64,000 nucleotides of DNA, taken from contig NZ_JAAORJ010000004.1 of NCBI RefSeq assembly GCF_017696315.1, forward strand, positions 1 to 64,000. The letters run 5' to 3'. This stretch comes from Prochlorococcus marinus XMU1412. GTDB lineage: Bacteria; Cyanobacteriota; Cyanobacteriia; PCC-6307; Cyanobiaceae. Under the pieces are notes generated by a model, which worked only from the letters and a program-made list of their open reading frames with translations, did no database searches and was not told the origin of the DNA. The stretch's first letter is position 1, and every line of letters starts with the position of its first letter. Position numbers and translations under genes: made by a program. Positions 46,675 to 56,470 of the stretch are shown piece after piece.

Positions 46675-49601
46675 GTTTAAAATCTGAAAACTCTAAAAAA
46701 CCAATTTTACTTTTAGTCGATGGTCACTCACTTGCTTTTAGAAGCTTCTATGCATTTAGCAAAGGGATTGATGGAGGTTTAACCACTAAAGAGGGATTCC
46801 CAACAAGTGTTACTTATGGATTTCTAAAAAGTCTTCTGGATAATTGCAAAAATATTAGTCCTGAGGGTGTTTGTATTACTTTTGATACCGAAAAACCAAC
46901 TTTCCGACATGAATTAGATCCAAATTACAAGGCCAATAGAGATGTAGCACCAGATGTTTTTTTTCAGGATATTGAACAACTAGAAATCATTTTAGAAGAA
47001 AGCCTTAATTTACCAATTTTTAAATCTCCAGGATACGAAGCAGATGATCTCTTAGGCACAATTGCAAATGATGCTTCTTCTAAAGGATGGTGCGTGAATA
47101 TTCTTTCTGGGGATAGGGACTTATTTCAATTAGTAGATGATCAAAAAGATATTTATGTTCTTTATATGGGTGGTGGTCCATATGCAAAAAGTGGTAATCC
47201 AATTCTTATAAATGAAAATGGAGTAAAAGAAAAATTAGGTGTAGCGCCAGAAAGAGTAGTTGATCTTAAAGCTCTAACTGGTGATAGTTCTGATAATATT
47301 CCTGGTATTAAAGGGGTAGGTCCAAAAACTGCAATTAATCTACTAAAAGAAAACGATACCCTTGATGGGATTTATCAGGCTTTGGGCAAGATTCAGCAGA
47401 ATAATGATAAAAAATATAAGGGATTCATAAAAGGTTCGGTTATTGAAAAGCTCAGAAACGATAAGCATAATGCTTTTCTTTCAAGGGATTTAGCAAAAAT
47501 AAATACTGAAGTGCCTTTGATATTAAGTGATGGTTATGAATTAAAAAATATAAATCAAGAACTACTTTCAAAGTCACTGCAAAAACTTGAATTATCAACA
47601 CTACTCCGGCAAATTGATATTTTCAATTCAACTTTCAGCAAAGGTGGTTTTGACAAGAATAATATGGCTAAAAATGAGGAGAAAGATCCAAAGGTCTCTA
47701 GTAAAAGTGAATTAGAAAATAGTGAAAATAAAATCCCTAAAATCAAAGTAACTGTTGTAAATGATTTTAAGTTACTTGATAAATTAATTCAAAGATTAGA
47801 AAAGACCAATGAGATAGTTTCTTTAGATACAGAGACTAATAGTTTAAATCCAATCGATGCGGAACTGGTTGGGATAGGGCTATGTCTTGGAGAAGAAACT
47901 GATGATTTATTTTATATCCCCCTTGGTCATCAAACAAAAAAAGAGACCCCAAATCAATTATCGATTGAAGATGTTTTCTCAAAACTAAGAACTTGGATAG
48001 AAGATCCAAAAAAAGAAAAGGCACTTCAAAATTCTAAATTTGACAGGCAAATATTTTTTAATCATGGACTTGATCTTAAAGGGGTAACCTTTGACACCTT
48101 GTTAGCAGACTATCTTCTAAATAATCAGGAGAAGCATGGTTTAAGTGAAATTAGTTTTAGATTATTTGAATTTAAACCTCCTTCATTTAAGGAAACAGTT
48201 GGAAAAAATAAAGACTTTTCATTTGTTGATATTGATGAAGCTAGTATTTACTGCGGTTACGATGTATTTCTAACTTTTAAGATTGTCAAAATTTTTAAAG
48301 AAAGATTTTCAAAGGAAAAAGATGAATTAATCAAATTATTCGAAGAAATCGAGCTGCCCTTAGAGCCGGTATTGTCTCAAATGGAAATGAATGGAATAAC
48401 CATTGACATACCTTATTTAGATAAACTCTCAAAAGAACTAAAAAGTACTTTAGAAGATATTGAAAGTAAAGTTTATGAATTAGCAGAGGAGACTTTTAAT
48501 CTATCTTCACCAAAACAACTAGGTGAGATCTTGTTTGAAAAATTAAATTTGGATAAGAAAAAATCACGGAAAACAAAAACAGGATGGAGTACAGATGCAG
48601 TAGTTCTTGAAAGATTAGTCGACGAACATGAAATAATTCAACATTTAATAAAACACAGAACTTTTAGCAAATTACTTAGCACCTATATTGATGCTCTTCC
48701 AAATCTTATAAACGAAAAGACAGGAAGAGTTCATACAAACTTTAATCAAGCTGCTACAGCAACTGGGAGACTAAGTAGTAGCAATCCTAATCTTCAAAAT
48801 ATCCCGGTTAGGACTGAATTCAGCAGGAGAATCAGAAAAGCATTCTTGCCTGAAAAAAATTGGAAACTTTTATCAGCTGATTATTCTCAGATCGAATTAA
48901 GAATACTTGCTCACTTAGCGGATGAAGAAATACTAATTAATGCGTTTCATAAAAATGATGACATTCATTCTTTGACTGCAAGATTAATTTTCGAGAAAGA
49001 AGAAATATCATCCGAAGAAAGGAGAGTTGGGAAAACAATAAATTTCGGAGTTATCTATGGTATGGGTATAAAAAAGTTTGCCCGTTCAACAGGAGTGAGT
49101 ACTCCAGAGGCAAAAGAATTCCTAATAAAATACAAAGAAAGATATTCAAAAATTTTCAAATTTCTTGAACTCCAAGAAAGGCTAGCCTTATCAAAAGGTT
49201 ATGTAAAAACAATTTTTGGTCGAAAAAGAGAATTTAAGTTTGATAAAAATGGACTTGGAAGATTAATAGGGAAAGATCCTTACGAAATTGACCTGCAATC
49301 TGCAAGAAGGGCTGGCATGGAAGCACAGTCATTAAGAGCCGCAGCTAATGCACCAATTCAGGGTTCAAGTGCAGACATTATTAAAATTGCAATGGTTCAA
49401 CTAAATAAGAAATTCATAGAAATGAATGTTCCCGCAAAAATGCTTTTGCAAGTACATGATGAATTATTGTTTGAAGTTGAACCAGATTCTTTGGAAATTA
49501 CGACGAAATTAGTAAAGAAGACTATGGAAGATTGTGTAAAATTAAATGTGCCTCTTTTAGTTGATATTGGTATTGGAGACAATTGGATGGAGACAAAATA
49601 A
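46671..49601 (+). CDS. polA: DNA polymerase I
   Basis: 976 residues, full length. Domains: 5' nuclease (about 10-300, with DGHSLAFRSFYAF, GYEADDLLGT, GDSSDNIPGIKGVGPKTA), 3'-5' exonuclease (about 345-545, DTETNSLNPIDAELVGIG intact with Asp and Glu) and polymerase (about 560-976, LLSADYSQIELRILAHLADE, RRVGKTINFGVIYGMG, LLQVHDELLFE). Both nuclease activities look preserved. Overlaps the adaptor gene by 4 bases. Confidence 0.96.
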   Translation: MSLKSENSKKPILLLVDGHSLAFRSFYAFSKGIDGGLTTKEGFPTSVTYGFLKSLLDNCKNISPEGVCITFDTEKPTFRHELDPNYKANRDVAPDVFFQDIEQLEIILEESLNLPIFKSPGYEADDLLGTIANDASSKGWCVNILSGDRDLFQLVDDQKDIYVLYMGGGPYAKSGNPILINENGVKEKLGVAPERVVDLKALTGDSSDNIPGIKGVGPKTAINLLKENDTLDGIYQALGKIQQNNDKKYKGFIKGSVIEKLRNDKHNAFLSRDLAKINTEVPLILSDGYELKNINQELLSKSLQKLELSTLLRQIDIFNSTFSKGGFDKNNMAKNEEKDPKVSSKSELENSENKIPKIKVTVVNDFKLLDKLIQRLEKTNEIVSLDTETNSLNPIDAELVGIGLCLGEETDDLFYIPLGHQTKKETPNQLSIEDVFSKLRTWIEDPKKEKALQNSKFDRQIFFNHGLDLKGVTFDTLLADYLLNNQEKHGLSEISFRLFEFKPPSFKETVGKNKDFSFVDIDEASIYCGYDVFLTFKIVKIFKERFSKEKDELIKLFEEIELPLEPVLSQMEMNGITIDIPYLDKLSKELKSTLEDIESKVYELAEETFNLSSPKQLGEILFEKLNLDKKKSRKTKTGWSTDAVVLERLVDEHEIIQHLIKHRTFSKLLSTYIDALPNLINEKTGRVHTNFNQAATATGRLSSSNPNLQNIPVRTEFSRRIRKAFLPEKNWKLLSADYSQIELRILAHLADEEILINAFHKNDDIHSLTARLIFEKEEISSEERRVGKTINFGVIYGMGIKKFARSTGVSTPEAKEFLIKYKERYSKIFKFLELQERLALSKGYVKTIFGRKREFKFDKNGLGRLIGKDPYEIDLQSARRAGMEAQSLRAAANAPIQGSSADIIKIAMVQLNKKFIEMNVPAKMLLQVHDELLFEVEPDSLEITTKLVKKTMEDCVKLNVPLLVDIGIGDNWMETK

Positions 49602-49625
49602 ACCTTATGAAATACTAAATTTAAA

Positions 49626-51095
49626 ATGATCAAACTTTTTAATACTTTAAGCAAAAGAGTTGAGGTTTTTGAGCCTATTGATGATGTAGTAAAAATTTAT
49701 TGTTGTGGTGTAACTGTTTATGATTTATGCCATCTTGGTCATGCCAGAAGTTATATAGCTTGGGATGTATTGAGAAGATTTTTAATTTACAGTGATTTCA
49801 AAGTGAAGTATGTTCAAAATTTTACAGATATTGACGACAAGATCTTAAAAAGAGCTAAAGAAGAAAGCAGTTCAATGAAGGAAGTATCTGAAAAAAATAT
49901 TATTGAATTTCATAAAGATATGGATTCTTTAGGAATAATGCGTCCGGATAGTATGCCAAGAGCAACGAATCATATATGCAATATCTGCTCCTTTATAACC
50001 ATCCTTGAGGACAAAGGTTATGCATACTCTAGGGATGGAGATGTTTATTATTCTGTTTTTAAAAATAAAAATTATGGAAAGCTAAGTAATCAAAATATAC
50101 AAGAACAAAATATCAATCAGCAAGGAAGAATGGCTAATGATGAAAATAGTAAAAAACTTAATCCGCAAGATTTTGCACTATGGAAAAAAGCCAAAGATGA
50201 TGAGCCATTTTTTGATTCGCCATGGGGTAAAGGTAGGCCAGGATGGCATATTGAATGTTCGGCGATGGTTAAAGATGAATTAGGAGATACTATTGATATC
50301 CATTTAGGTGGTTCTGATTTGATTTTTCCACACCATGAGAATGAAATCGCCCAATCAGAAGCAGCCAATGGTAAAAAGCTAGCGAACTATTGGTTACACA
50401 ATGGGATGGTCAATGTAAATGGACAAAAGATGAGTAAATCCCTTAAAAATTTTAAAACTATCAGAGAGCTAATTAAGTCAGGTATAAGCCCTATGACCTT
50501 GCGATATTTTGTTATGACTGTGAATTATAGAAAACCACTTGATTTTACTGAAGAAGCTTTAAGGAGTGCATCAGAAGCTTGGAAAAACATTAATGTAGCC
50601 CTTTCTTTTATGGACCTTACAAAAGACGCTTTTAGATCTATTGATAAAAATGAATATATCGAAGAAGAATATAAAGAGAAAATAAGCTTTGAATTATCTC
50701 AAAAAAAGCTTAAATTTACTGAGGCTCTAGGAAATGACCTTAATACAGCAGGTGCTATTGCAATTATTTACGATTTAGCAAAACCATTAAAAAACTTTTT
50801 AAACCAATTTCAAAGGGTCGAAGGGTTTAAAATAGACCAAAATGAGAAATTCTTTCTATTTGAGAATTTTAAAACTCTTGAAAAGTTGACTGAGGTACTT
50901 GGTCTTAAAAAAGAGGTTTTAGTAAAAGAAAGTAAAATAACAGAAGAAGAGATCTCAACCCTTATCAATGAAAGATTGAAAGCAAAAAAAGAAAAGAATT
51001 ATACAAAGGCTGATGAAATAAGGAATTTGTTAAACGAAAAAGGTATTGAACTTATTGATCAATCAAAGGAAATAACAACATGGATAAGGATCTAA
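49626..51095 (+). CDS. cysS: Cysteinyl-tRNA synthetase
   Basis: 489 residues, class I. HIGH motif as HLGH (CHLGHARSYIAWDV), zinc ligands around CCGVTVYD, GWHIECSAM and the HHENE block, KMSKS as GQKMSKSLKNF. C-terminal anticodon-binding helices present. Charges tRNA-Cys. Lies 24 bases after polA and may share its transcript. Confidence 0.96.
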   Translation: MIKLFNTLSKRVEVFEPIDDVVKIYCCGVTVYDLCHLGHARSYIAWDVLRRFLIYSDFKVKYVQNFTDIDDKILKRAKEESSSMKEVSEKNIIEFHKDMDSLGIMRPDSMPRATNHICNICSFITILEDKGYAYSRDGDVYYSVFKNKNYGKLSNQNIQEQNINQQGRMANDENSKKLNPQDFALWKKAKDDEPFFDSPWGKGRPGWHIECSAMVKDELGDTIDIHLGGSDLIFPHHENEIAQSEAANGKKLANYWLHNGMVNVNGQKMSKSLKNFKTIRELIKSGISPMTLRYFVMTVNYRKPLDFTEEALRSASEAWKNINVALSFMDLTKDAFRSIDKNEYIEEEYKEKISFELSQKKLKFTEALGNDLNTAGAIAIIYDLAKPLKNFLNQFQRVEGFKIDQNEKFFLFENFKTLEKLTEVLGLKKEVLVKESKITEEEISTLINERLKAKKEKNYTKADEIRNLLNEKGIELIDQSKEITTWIRI

Positions 51096-51177
51096 ATTTT
51101 AAGAAAAAAACCAATTTGAAATTTTTGTTTTTTAAATACACCTTTAAATGGGAAGATATTAGAAATATCAGATAAAA

Positions 51178-52407
51178 TTGAAATACATTACCGTGCTCGG
51201 TTCTACTGGTTCAATTGGGACTCAAACTCTCGAAATAGCTAGTGAGCAGCCTGATAAGTTTAAAGCCGTAGCTCTTTCCGCAGGAAGAAATATTAATTTA
51301 TTAACAGAACAAGTTAAAACACATAAACCAGAAGTAGTTGCGATTGAGGATGAAAATCTTATAGAAGATTTAAAAGATAATATTAATAACTTAGATTTGG
51401 ATAGTGCTCCCTTGGTTTTGAGTGGAAAGGAGGGGATTAACGCAGTTGCAGCATGGGATAAGGCAGATACTGTGGTTACAGGGATAGTAGGATGTGCAGG
51501 CTTAATTCCAACAATGTCAGCAATTAATGCGGGGAAAAATATCGCACTTGCTAACAAAGAAACTTTAATTGCGGCAGGGCCAATTGTTATTCCTGCATTA
51601 AAGAAAAATAATAGTAGGCTTTTACCTGCTGATTCAGAACACTCTGCCATCTTTCAATGTTTACAAGGATTACCCAATTATGAAAATGCAGATTTTTCAA
51701 CAGGAGAGATACCTAAAGGTTTAAAAGCCATACATTTAACAGCTTCTGGTGGTGCTTTCAGAGATTGGGCTGTTGAGGATTTAAAGCATGTCACAGTGGA
51801 AGATGCAACTTCACATCCTAATTGGGATATGGGAAAAAAAATAACTGTAGATTCTGCAACTCTTATGAATAAAGGATTAGAAGTTATAGAAGCTCATTAT
51901 TTATTTGGAACCTCTTACGAAAATATCGAAATAGTTATCCACCCTCAAAGCATTATTCATTCAATGATTGAGATGGAAGATTCTTCAGTATTAGCTCAAT
52001 TAGGTTGGCCAGATATGAAACTACCCATTTTATATGCGATGAGTTGGCCTGAACGATTTAAAACAAATTGGAAAAGATTAAACCTAAGTGAAATTGGAAA
52101 ATTAACTTTTAAAGAGCCAGACGAGTTTAAATATCCATGCATGGGACTTGCCTATGCAGCAGGAAAATCTTCTGGGACTATGCCTGCAGTCTTAAATGCT
52201 GCTAATGAAATGTCTGTTGAACAATTCCTTAAAGAAAAAATTTCTTTTCAAGAAATTCCAACATTTATAAGTAAAGCTTGTGAATCACATATGGAGAATT
52301 TGAATTTGAGTCCCGAATTGGAGGATATTCTTGAAGTAGACAATTGGGCCAGACTTTTTGTTGAGCAAGAAATTAAAAAAGGGAAAAAATACGTAAGTAT
52401 TGGATAA
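51178..52407 (+). CDS. dxr: 1-deoxy-D-xylulose 5-phosphate reductoisomerase
   Basis: 409 residues with a TTG start. NADPH-binding [70 protein letters not shown] (metal and substrate loop). Second step of the MEP isoprenoid pathway, feeding chlorophyll phytyl chains and carotenoids. Full length. Confidence 0.96.
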   Translation: MKYITVLGSTGSIGTQTLEIASEQPDKFKAVALSAGRNINLLTEQVKTHKPEVVAIEDENLIEDLKDNINNLDLDSAPLVLSGKEGINAVAAWDKADTVVTGIVGCAGLIPTMSAINAGKNIALANKETLIAAGPIVIPALKKNNSRLLPADSEHSAIFQCLQGLPNYENADFSTGEIPKGLKAIHLTASGGAFRDWAVEDLKHVTVEDATSHPNWDMGKKITVDSATLMNKGLEVIEAHYLFGTSYENIEIVIHPQSIIHSMIEMEDSSVLAQLGWPDMKLPILYAMSWPERFKTNWKRLNLSEIGKLTFKEPDEFKYPCMGLAYAAGKSSGTMPAVLNAANEMSVEQFLKEKISFQEIPTFISKACESHMENLNLSPELEDILEVDNWARLFVEQEIKKGKKYVSIG

Positions 52408-52425
52408 AAGTGAATATTAAAAAGC

Positions 52426-52450
52426 ATCTGTTTAAATGAACAGATATTTA
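52426..52450 (+). terminator. Weak terminator candidate after dxr
   Basis: ATCTGTT-TAAATG-AACAGAT, a 7-bp stem, followed by ATTTAACC with few T. It may instead be a processing hairpin. Confidence 0.4.
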
Positions 52451-52526
52451 ACCGAGTAGCTACTCCCTGAGAGAACAAAATTTTAATGTTATACCCAAGT
52501 TGAATTGACTAAACTTTGCAATTTTA

Positions 52527-53171
52527 TTAAAGGCTAAAAACAAGGTATTCAATATAATTTTTAATTGTATTAACCTCCACATTAGTTTTTATAGATTCAT
52601 ATCTAAAAGTTTTTGACTTAAATCTTCTACCATCTCCTAACTGTTTAGTATCTATAAGTTTTGGTTTTCCAAAACATTTTTTCCATACTTTTTTATTGTA
52701 AGGAACTGGGTCTTTTGGAAATGAAGGCCATTGATCAGATTCAGATTTCTCCATCGCATAATCTGAAAATTCATTAATAAAAAATAGTTGCCTATTTATA
52801 TCATTCTTTAAATCAGGACATTTTCCTGTTTTTACAAAATTCAAAGCTTCTTCAAGAAGTTCTTTCTTTAATGCTTTCTCTTCAGCTACGGCTAATTCAT
52901 CTGTTATTCTTGCAGTTTTTTCTACTTCAGTCTCTGTTGGTATTAAAAATATAGGAGCAATACTTAATGGAGCTCCAACAATTCCAATTAATGCCCATCT
53001 CAAAAACTTATTTGGTAATTTGCCATCTTTCTCTTTAAGTTTTTTGTTTAAAACATATAAAACTAACGGAGATGTAATCCATCCAAGAGGAAGACCTAGC
53101 GTCCCAAATAAAAATGCTATTAAATAACCTCTCTTTTTTTCTGATAAAGGCTTCTTTTTATTTTCTTCCAT
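52527..53171 (-). CDS. Two-helix membrane protein with soluble tail, 214 aa
   Basis: Basic start (KKKPLSEKKRG), two helices (about 15-42 and 58-76), then a long helical soluble part with single cysteines at GKCPDLK and KKCFGKPK, ending KNYIEYLVFSL. No recognised family. Stands alone between dxr and the ferredoxin-like gene. Confidence 0.55.
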   Translation of the reverse strand: MEENKKKPLSEKKRGYLIAFLFGTLGLPLGWITSPLVLYVLNKKLKEKDGKLPNKFLRWALIGIVGAPLSIAPIFLIPTETEVEKTARITDELAVAEEKALKKELLEEALNFVKTGKCPDLKNDINRQLFFINEFSDYAMEKSESDQWPSFPKDPVPYNKKVWKKCFGKPKLIDTKQLGDGRRFKSKTFRYESIKTNVEVNTIKNYIEYLVFSL

Positions 53172-53313
53172 AAATAAAGAACTAATTACACCTTATTTTA
53201 AATTAACCCAAGATCTTAGGAATTTGCTTTATTCTTTGAAATAGAAATTTTTACGGGTATTTATCTTATGCCTTAGAATTGACTTAAAGGCAGTAATACA
53301 AAGGGATTTAAAA

Positions 53314-53661
53314 ATGACAAAATGGGTAAATAAACACCTTCTACTATGCGCAACACCCACAAAACAGAAATGCTTTAAAGGCAATGAAGGTCAAAAAACA
53401 TGGGAATGTCTGAAAAAGACTTTAAAAAAATTTGAGAATGATCCCTGTACAAAAAACGTTCATATATTAAGGTCAAAAGCTGACTGTTTAAGGATATGTA
53501 AGAACGGCCCGATTCTTCTTGTGTGGCCTGATGGTATTTGGTACGAGAAAGTTTCTCCAGAAAAAATTTCAGAAATTTTTACCTCACATATTATTAACGG
53601 TAAGCCAATAGAAAAATGGATTTTTAAAAAAACACCATTTTTAAATAGTCCTAGATACTAA
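53314..53661 (+). CDS. Thioredoxin-like 2Fe-2S ferredoxin
   Basis: 115 residues. Cysteine pattern C-x7-C (LLCATPTKQKC) and later C-x3-C (ADCLRICKNGP), followed by LLVWPDGIWYEKVSPEKISE, typical of thioredoxin-fold 2Fe-2S proteins related to NuoE and CcdA-linked ferredoxins. Soluble electron carrier or cluster-based sensor; partner unknown. Its 3' end overlaps the hydrolase gene on the other strand by 11 bases. Confidence 0.8.
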   Translation: MTKWVNKHLLLCATPTKQKCFKGNEGQKTWECLKKTLKKFENDPCTKNVHILRSKADCLRICKNGPILLVWPDGIWYEKVSPEKISEIFTSHIINGKPIEKWIFKKTPFLNSPRY

Positions 53662-54736
53662 TAAACCAGTTCTTTACTACTTCGTCTGACCAGCAGCCAT
53701 TAATAGAGTGAAAACCATTATGACCTCCTTTTTCAGTTATAAAAATAGTAAATTTATCAATAAATTTCCCTCTTAAATCCAAAGTTGCATTATATGGAAC
53801 CCAAGGATCATCCTTGGCATGAATAAAAAGCATTTGAGGTAATTTTTTTATTGAGTTTTGGATTCTAAATATTGGAGAAGCTTTAACATAATAATCTTCT
53901 AAAGAATCAAATCCCCAACTTGGAGCTGTAAATTTCTGATCAAATTCCCTAATGCTTTTTAAAGATCTAATTTTTTTTCTTAATTTTTCATTATTTAGAA
54001 TTTTGCCTTCATCATTAAATCCGTCCCATAACTGATTTTTTAAGCGATGAAGTAACCATTTTTGGTAGATATAATTTCTAGATTTTTCAATACAGAGACT
54101 GCATGATGATAAATCTAAAGGGCTACTCACACAGGCTAGGCCATCTAAAAGTTTTTCTCCTTTGTTTTCATCGTAATCTAAGCAGGCATTTAAAAGAATT
54201 GTTCCGCCTAAAGATAATCCAACTCCGTAAATTGGAAGATTATTCATCTTAATCAGATCTTTAAACTCTAAATTAATGAATTTTTTAAAATAATTAATTG
54301 CTGAAATAACATCACTGGAGCATCTAGCACAATAATTTCCTTTAGCTAAATATCTTGCAGATCCAGATCCTCTCAGATTTAATTTAAGAACTCCAAAACC
54401 ATTATTTGCTAATTTCCTAGAGATTCTTCTTAAACCAAACCGTTTAGTTGAGCCCCCTAAACCATGTGTAACGATTACAAAACCCCTAAGTGAGTCTAAG
54501 TTTTCAGGTAATTCTAAAAACCCTAGAAGATAATCACATTCAAATTTTTTAGAAAGAATTTTATTAATCGGAAAGAATATTTTTTTATTTTTTTTTGATT
54601 TACCAAGATCAATAATAAAAGTATCTCTCAAAGTTTGTAAGTCGCCACCTATCCAAGGTAAGGCTTCTCGAAATGGCTTATTTTTTAGGTAATCTGAAAA
54701 ACTAAAAGATATACTATTATTTCTCCCCAACTCCAA
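53651..54736 (-). CDS. Alpha/beta hydrolase, YheT-like
   Basis: 361 residues of the EMBL/YheT esterase type: HGLGGSTKRFG, LRGSGSARYLAKG, nucleophile elbow YGVGLSLGGTILLNA (Ser), DDPWVP (Asp) and EKGGHNGF (His), a full catalytic triad. Probably an esterase or lipase of unknown substrate. Its start overlaps the end of pntB by 20 bases. Confidence 0.8.
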   Translation of the reverse strand: MELGRNNSISFSFSDYLKNKPFREALPWIGGDLQTLRDTFIIDLGKSKKNKKIFFPINKILSKKFECDYLLGFLELPENLDSLRGFVIVTHGLGGSTKRFGLRRISRKLANNGFGVLKLNLRGSGSARYLAKGNYCARCSSDVISAINYFKKFINLEFKDLIKMNNLPIYGVGLSLGGTILLNACLDYDENKGEKLLDGLACVSSPLDLSSCSLCIEKSRNYIYQKWLLHRLKNQLWDGFNDEGKILNNEKLRKKIRSLKSIREFDQKFTAPSWGFDSLEDYYVKASPIFRIQNSIKKLPQMLFIHAKDDPWVPYNATLDLRGKFIDKFTIFITEKGGHNGFHSINGCWSDEVVKNWFISI

Positions 54737-56156
54737 GATCCTTTAATTCTCCAATCAAATCATTCAGTACTTTTTTTGCATCACCAAAGACCATTGAGGT
54801 ATTTGGCAGATCAAATAAATCATTTTTTATTCCAGAGTAACCTGCACTCATACCACGTTTAATTACAAATACCGTTCTTGCTTCCTGCACATCAAGAACT
54901 GGCATGCCATATAAAGGAGAAGAGCTATCATTTTTAGCTTGAGGATTAACCACATCATTTGCTCCTAAAACTAAAACAACATCCGTTGCTGGAAAATCAG
55001 GATTTACAACGTCCATCTCTTTAAGTTGTTCGTAAGGAACATCTGCTTCTGCTAAAAGTACATTCATATGTCCAGGCATTCTCCCCGCTACAGGATGAAT
55101 TGCGTAAACAACTTCAATACCATTTTGCTCTAGTTTTTTTGTAACTTCCCTTAAGGTATGTTGAGCTTGAGCTACCGCCAGACCATAACCAGGAACAATA
55201 ATTACCTTGTTGGCTGCCTCTAAAGTTAATGCACATTCTTCAACACTGCAAGAAGTTATATTTGTATATTCTCCTGAACCAGAAGAGGATGTACTTTGTG
55301 CAGATAAAGATCCTCCAAAAAGAACTGAGACCAATGATCTATTCATACCCTTGCACATTACTTGAGTAAGTATTAGGCCTGCTGCTCCAACCATTGCGCC
55401 TGCTACTATCAAAAGCTGACTATCTACAACGAAACCTGCTGCTGCTGCTGCAATCCCAGAATAGCTATTTAATAAAGATATAACGACTGGCATATCAGCT
55501 CCACCAATTGGTAAAGTAACTCCAATACCTAATAAAGAAGAAACTATAACTAAAAGCCAAATAGAGCTTGCATTGCCGTTTATCAAATCAAAAAAGGCTA
55601 TCAATGAAGCAACTGCAAAAACAATATTTACAAAATGTCTAACTTTGCTCTGCGTCCATCCTGGAGTTGACAACCAACCCTGTAACTTTGCCATCGCCAC
55701 AATTGAACCTGTGAAAGTTATGGCGCCAACAAATATAGAAATAGATATTGAAACTTCGTTAATCAGTGACTTAAAGAAATCAAAATTTTCATGGCCACCA
55801 GATATAGGAAAAATAGCTACTCCTAAGGCCACTAAAAGCGATGACATTCCTCCACAACCGTTGAACAATGCCACTGTTTCAGGCATGGAGGTCATAGGTA
55901 CTTTTTTTGCAAGAATTGCTCCGAATAAACTACCTATGATTGATCCAATTATTATCCAAATCCAAGACTGAATAGCAATTCCAGAAGTGCCTAAATAATA
56001 AGAAAGTAATCCTACTACTGATAACGACATTGCAAATGCAGCTAATCTATTGGCATCCCTTGCTGACTTTACTTTTGACAACCCTTTTATTCCCAACGCC
56101 AGTAAAAGTACTGCTAGAAGGTCAATTACGAATTTAATGATTACAGGTAGATTCAT
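54717..56156 (-). CDS. pntB: NAD(P) transhydrogenase beta subunit
   Basis: 479 residues. N-terminal helices (about 9) with GADMPVVISLLNSYSGIAAA, and a C-terminal NADP(H)-binding dIII domain from about 290: VPGYGLAVAQAQHTLREVTK, HPVAGRMPGHMNVLLAEADV, VLVLGANDVVNPQA, KRGMSAGYSGI. Couples proton movement to hydride transfer between NADH and NADP in the membrane. Third gene of the pntA1-pntA2-pntB operon. Confidence 0.95.
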   Translation of the reverse strand: MNLPVIIKFVIDLLAVLLLALGIKGLSKVKSARDANRLAAFAMSLSVVGLLSYYLGTSGIAIQSWIWIIIGSIIGSLFGAILAKKVPMTSMPETVALFNGCGGMSSLLVALGVAIFPISGGHENFDFFKSLINEVSISISIFVGAITFTGSIVAMAKLQGWLSTPGWTQSKVRHFVNIVFAVASLIAFFDLINGNASSIWLLVIVSSLLGIGVTLPIGGADMPVVISLLNSYSGIAAAAAGFVVDSQLLIVAGAMVGAAGLILTQVMCKGMNRSLVSVLFGGSLSAQSTSSSGSGEYTNITSCSVEECALTLEAANKVIIVPGYGLAVAQAQHTLREVTKKLEQNGIEVVYAIHPVAGRMPGHMNVLLAEADVPYEQLKEMDVVNPDFPATDVVLVLGANDVVNPQAKNDSSSPLYGMPVLDVQEARTVFVIKRGMSAGYSGIKNDLFDLPNTSMVFGDAKKVLNDLIGELKDLGVGEK

Positions 56157-56164
56157 GTTAAAAA

Positions 56165-56458
56165 TTACTTTTTATTTGATGGTTTACGACTAAACATTGC
56201 GAGCATTCGATCAGTTACAAAGAAACCACCTACAACGTTGAAAAGAGCAAATCCAAGAGAAACTGAACCAATGATTAAAAGTGGTACGTTACCTTCTGCT
56301 TTTACAATTAAAGTCAAGGCTGCCAGCATTGTTATTCCTGAAATTGCATTTGCTCCACTCATTAGAGGTGTGTGAAGAGTGGGAGGAACTTTTCCAATTA
56401 ACTCGAGGCCTAATAAACTACCAAGTAAAAGAACCCAAAGAAGACTTATAAAAGACAT
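56165..56458 (-). CDS. pntA2: NAD(P) transhydrogenase alpha subunit, membrane part
   Basis: 97 residues with three helices; ends GGFFVTDRMLAMFSRKPSNK. TPLMSGANAISGITMLAAL is the conserved dII segment. In cyanobacteria the PntA polypeptide is split; this is the membrane-spanning piece. Separated by 8 bases from pntB and 12 from the soluble alpha subunit gene. Confidence 0.92.
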   Translation of the reverse strand: MSFISLLWVLLLGSLLGLELIGKVPPTLHTPLMSGANAISGITMLAALTLIVKAEGNVPLLIIGSVSLGFALFNVVGGFFVTDRMLAMFSRKPSNKK

Positions 56459-56470
56459 AAATTTAAAACC

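Noticed and set aside
51222-51650. 142-codon antisense frame inside dxr
   Set aside because: dxr carries all catalytic motifs here; the antisense frame has the hydrophobic composition expected of a shadow.
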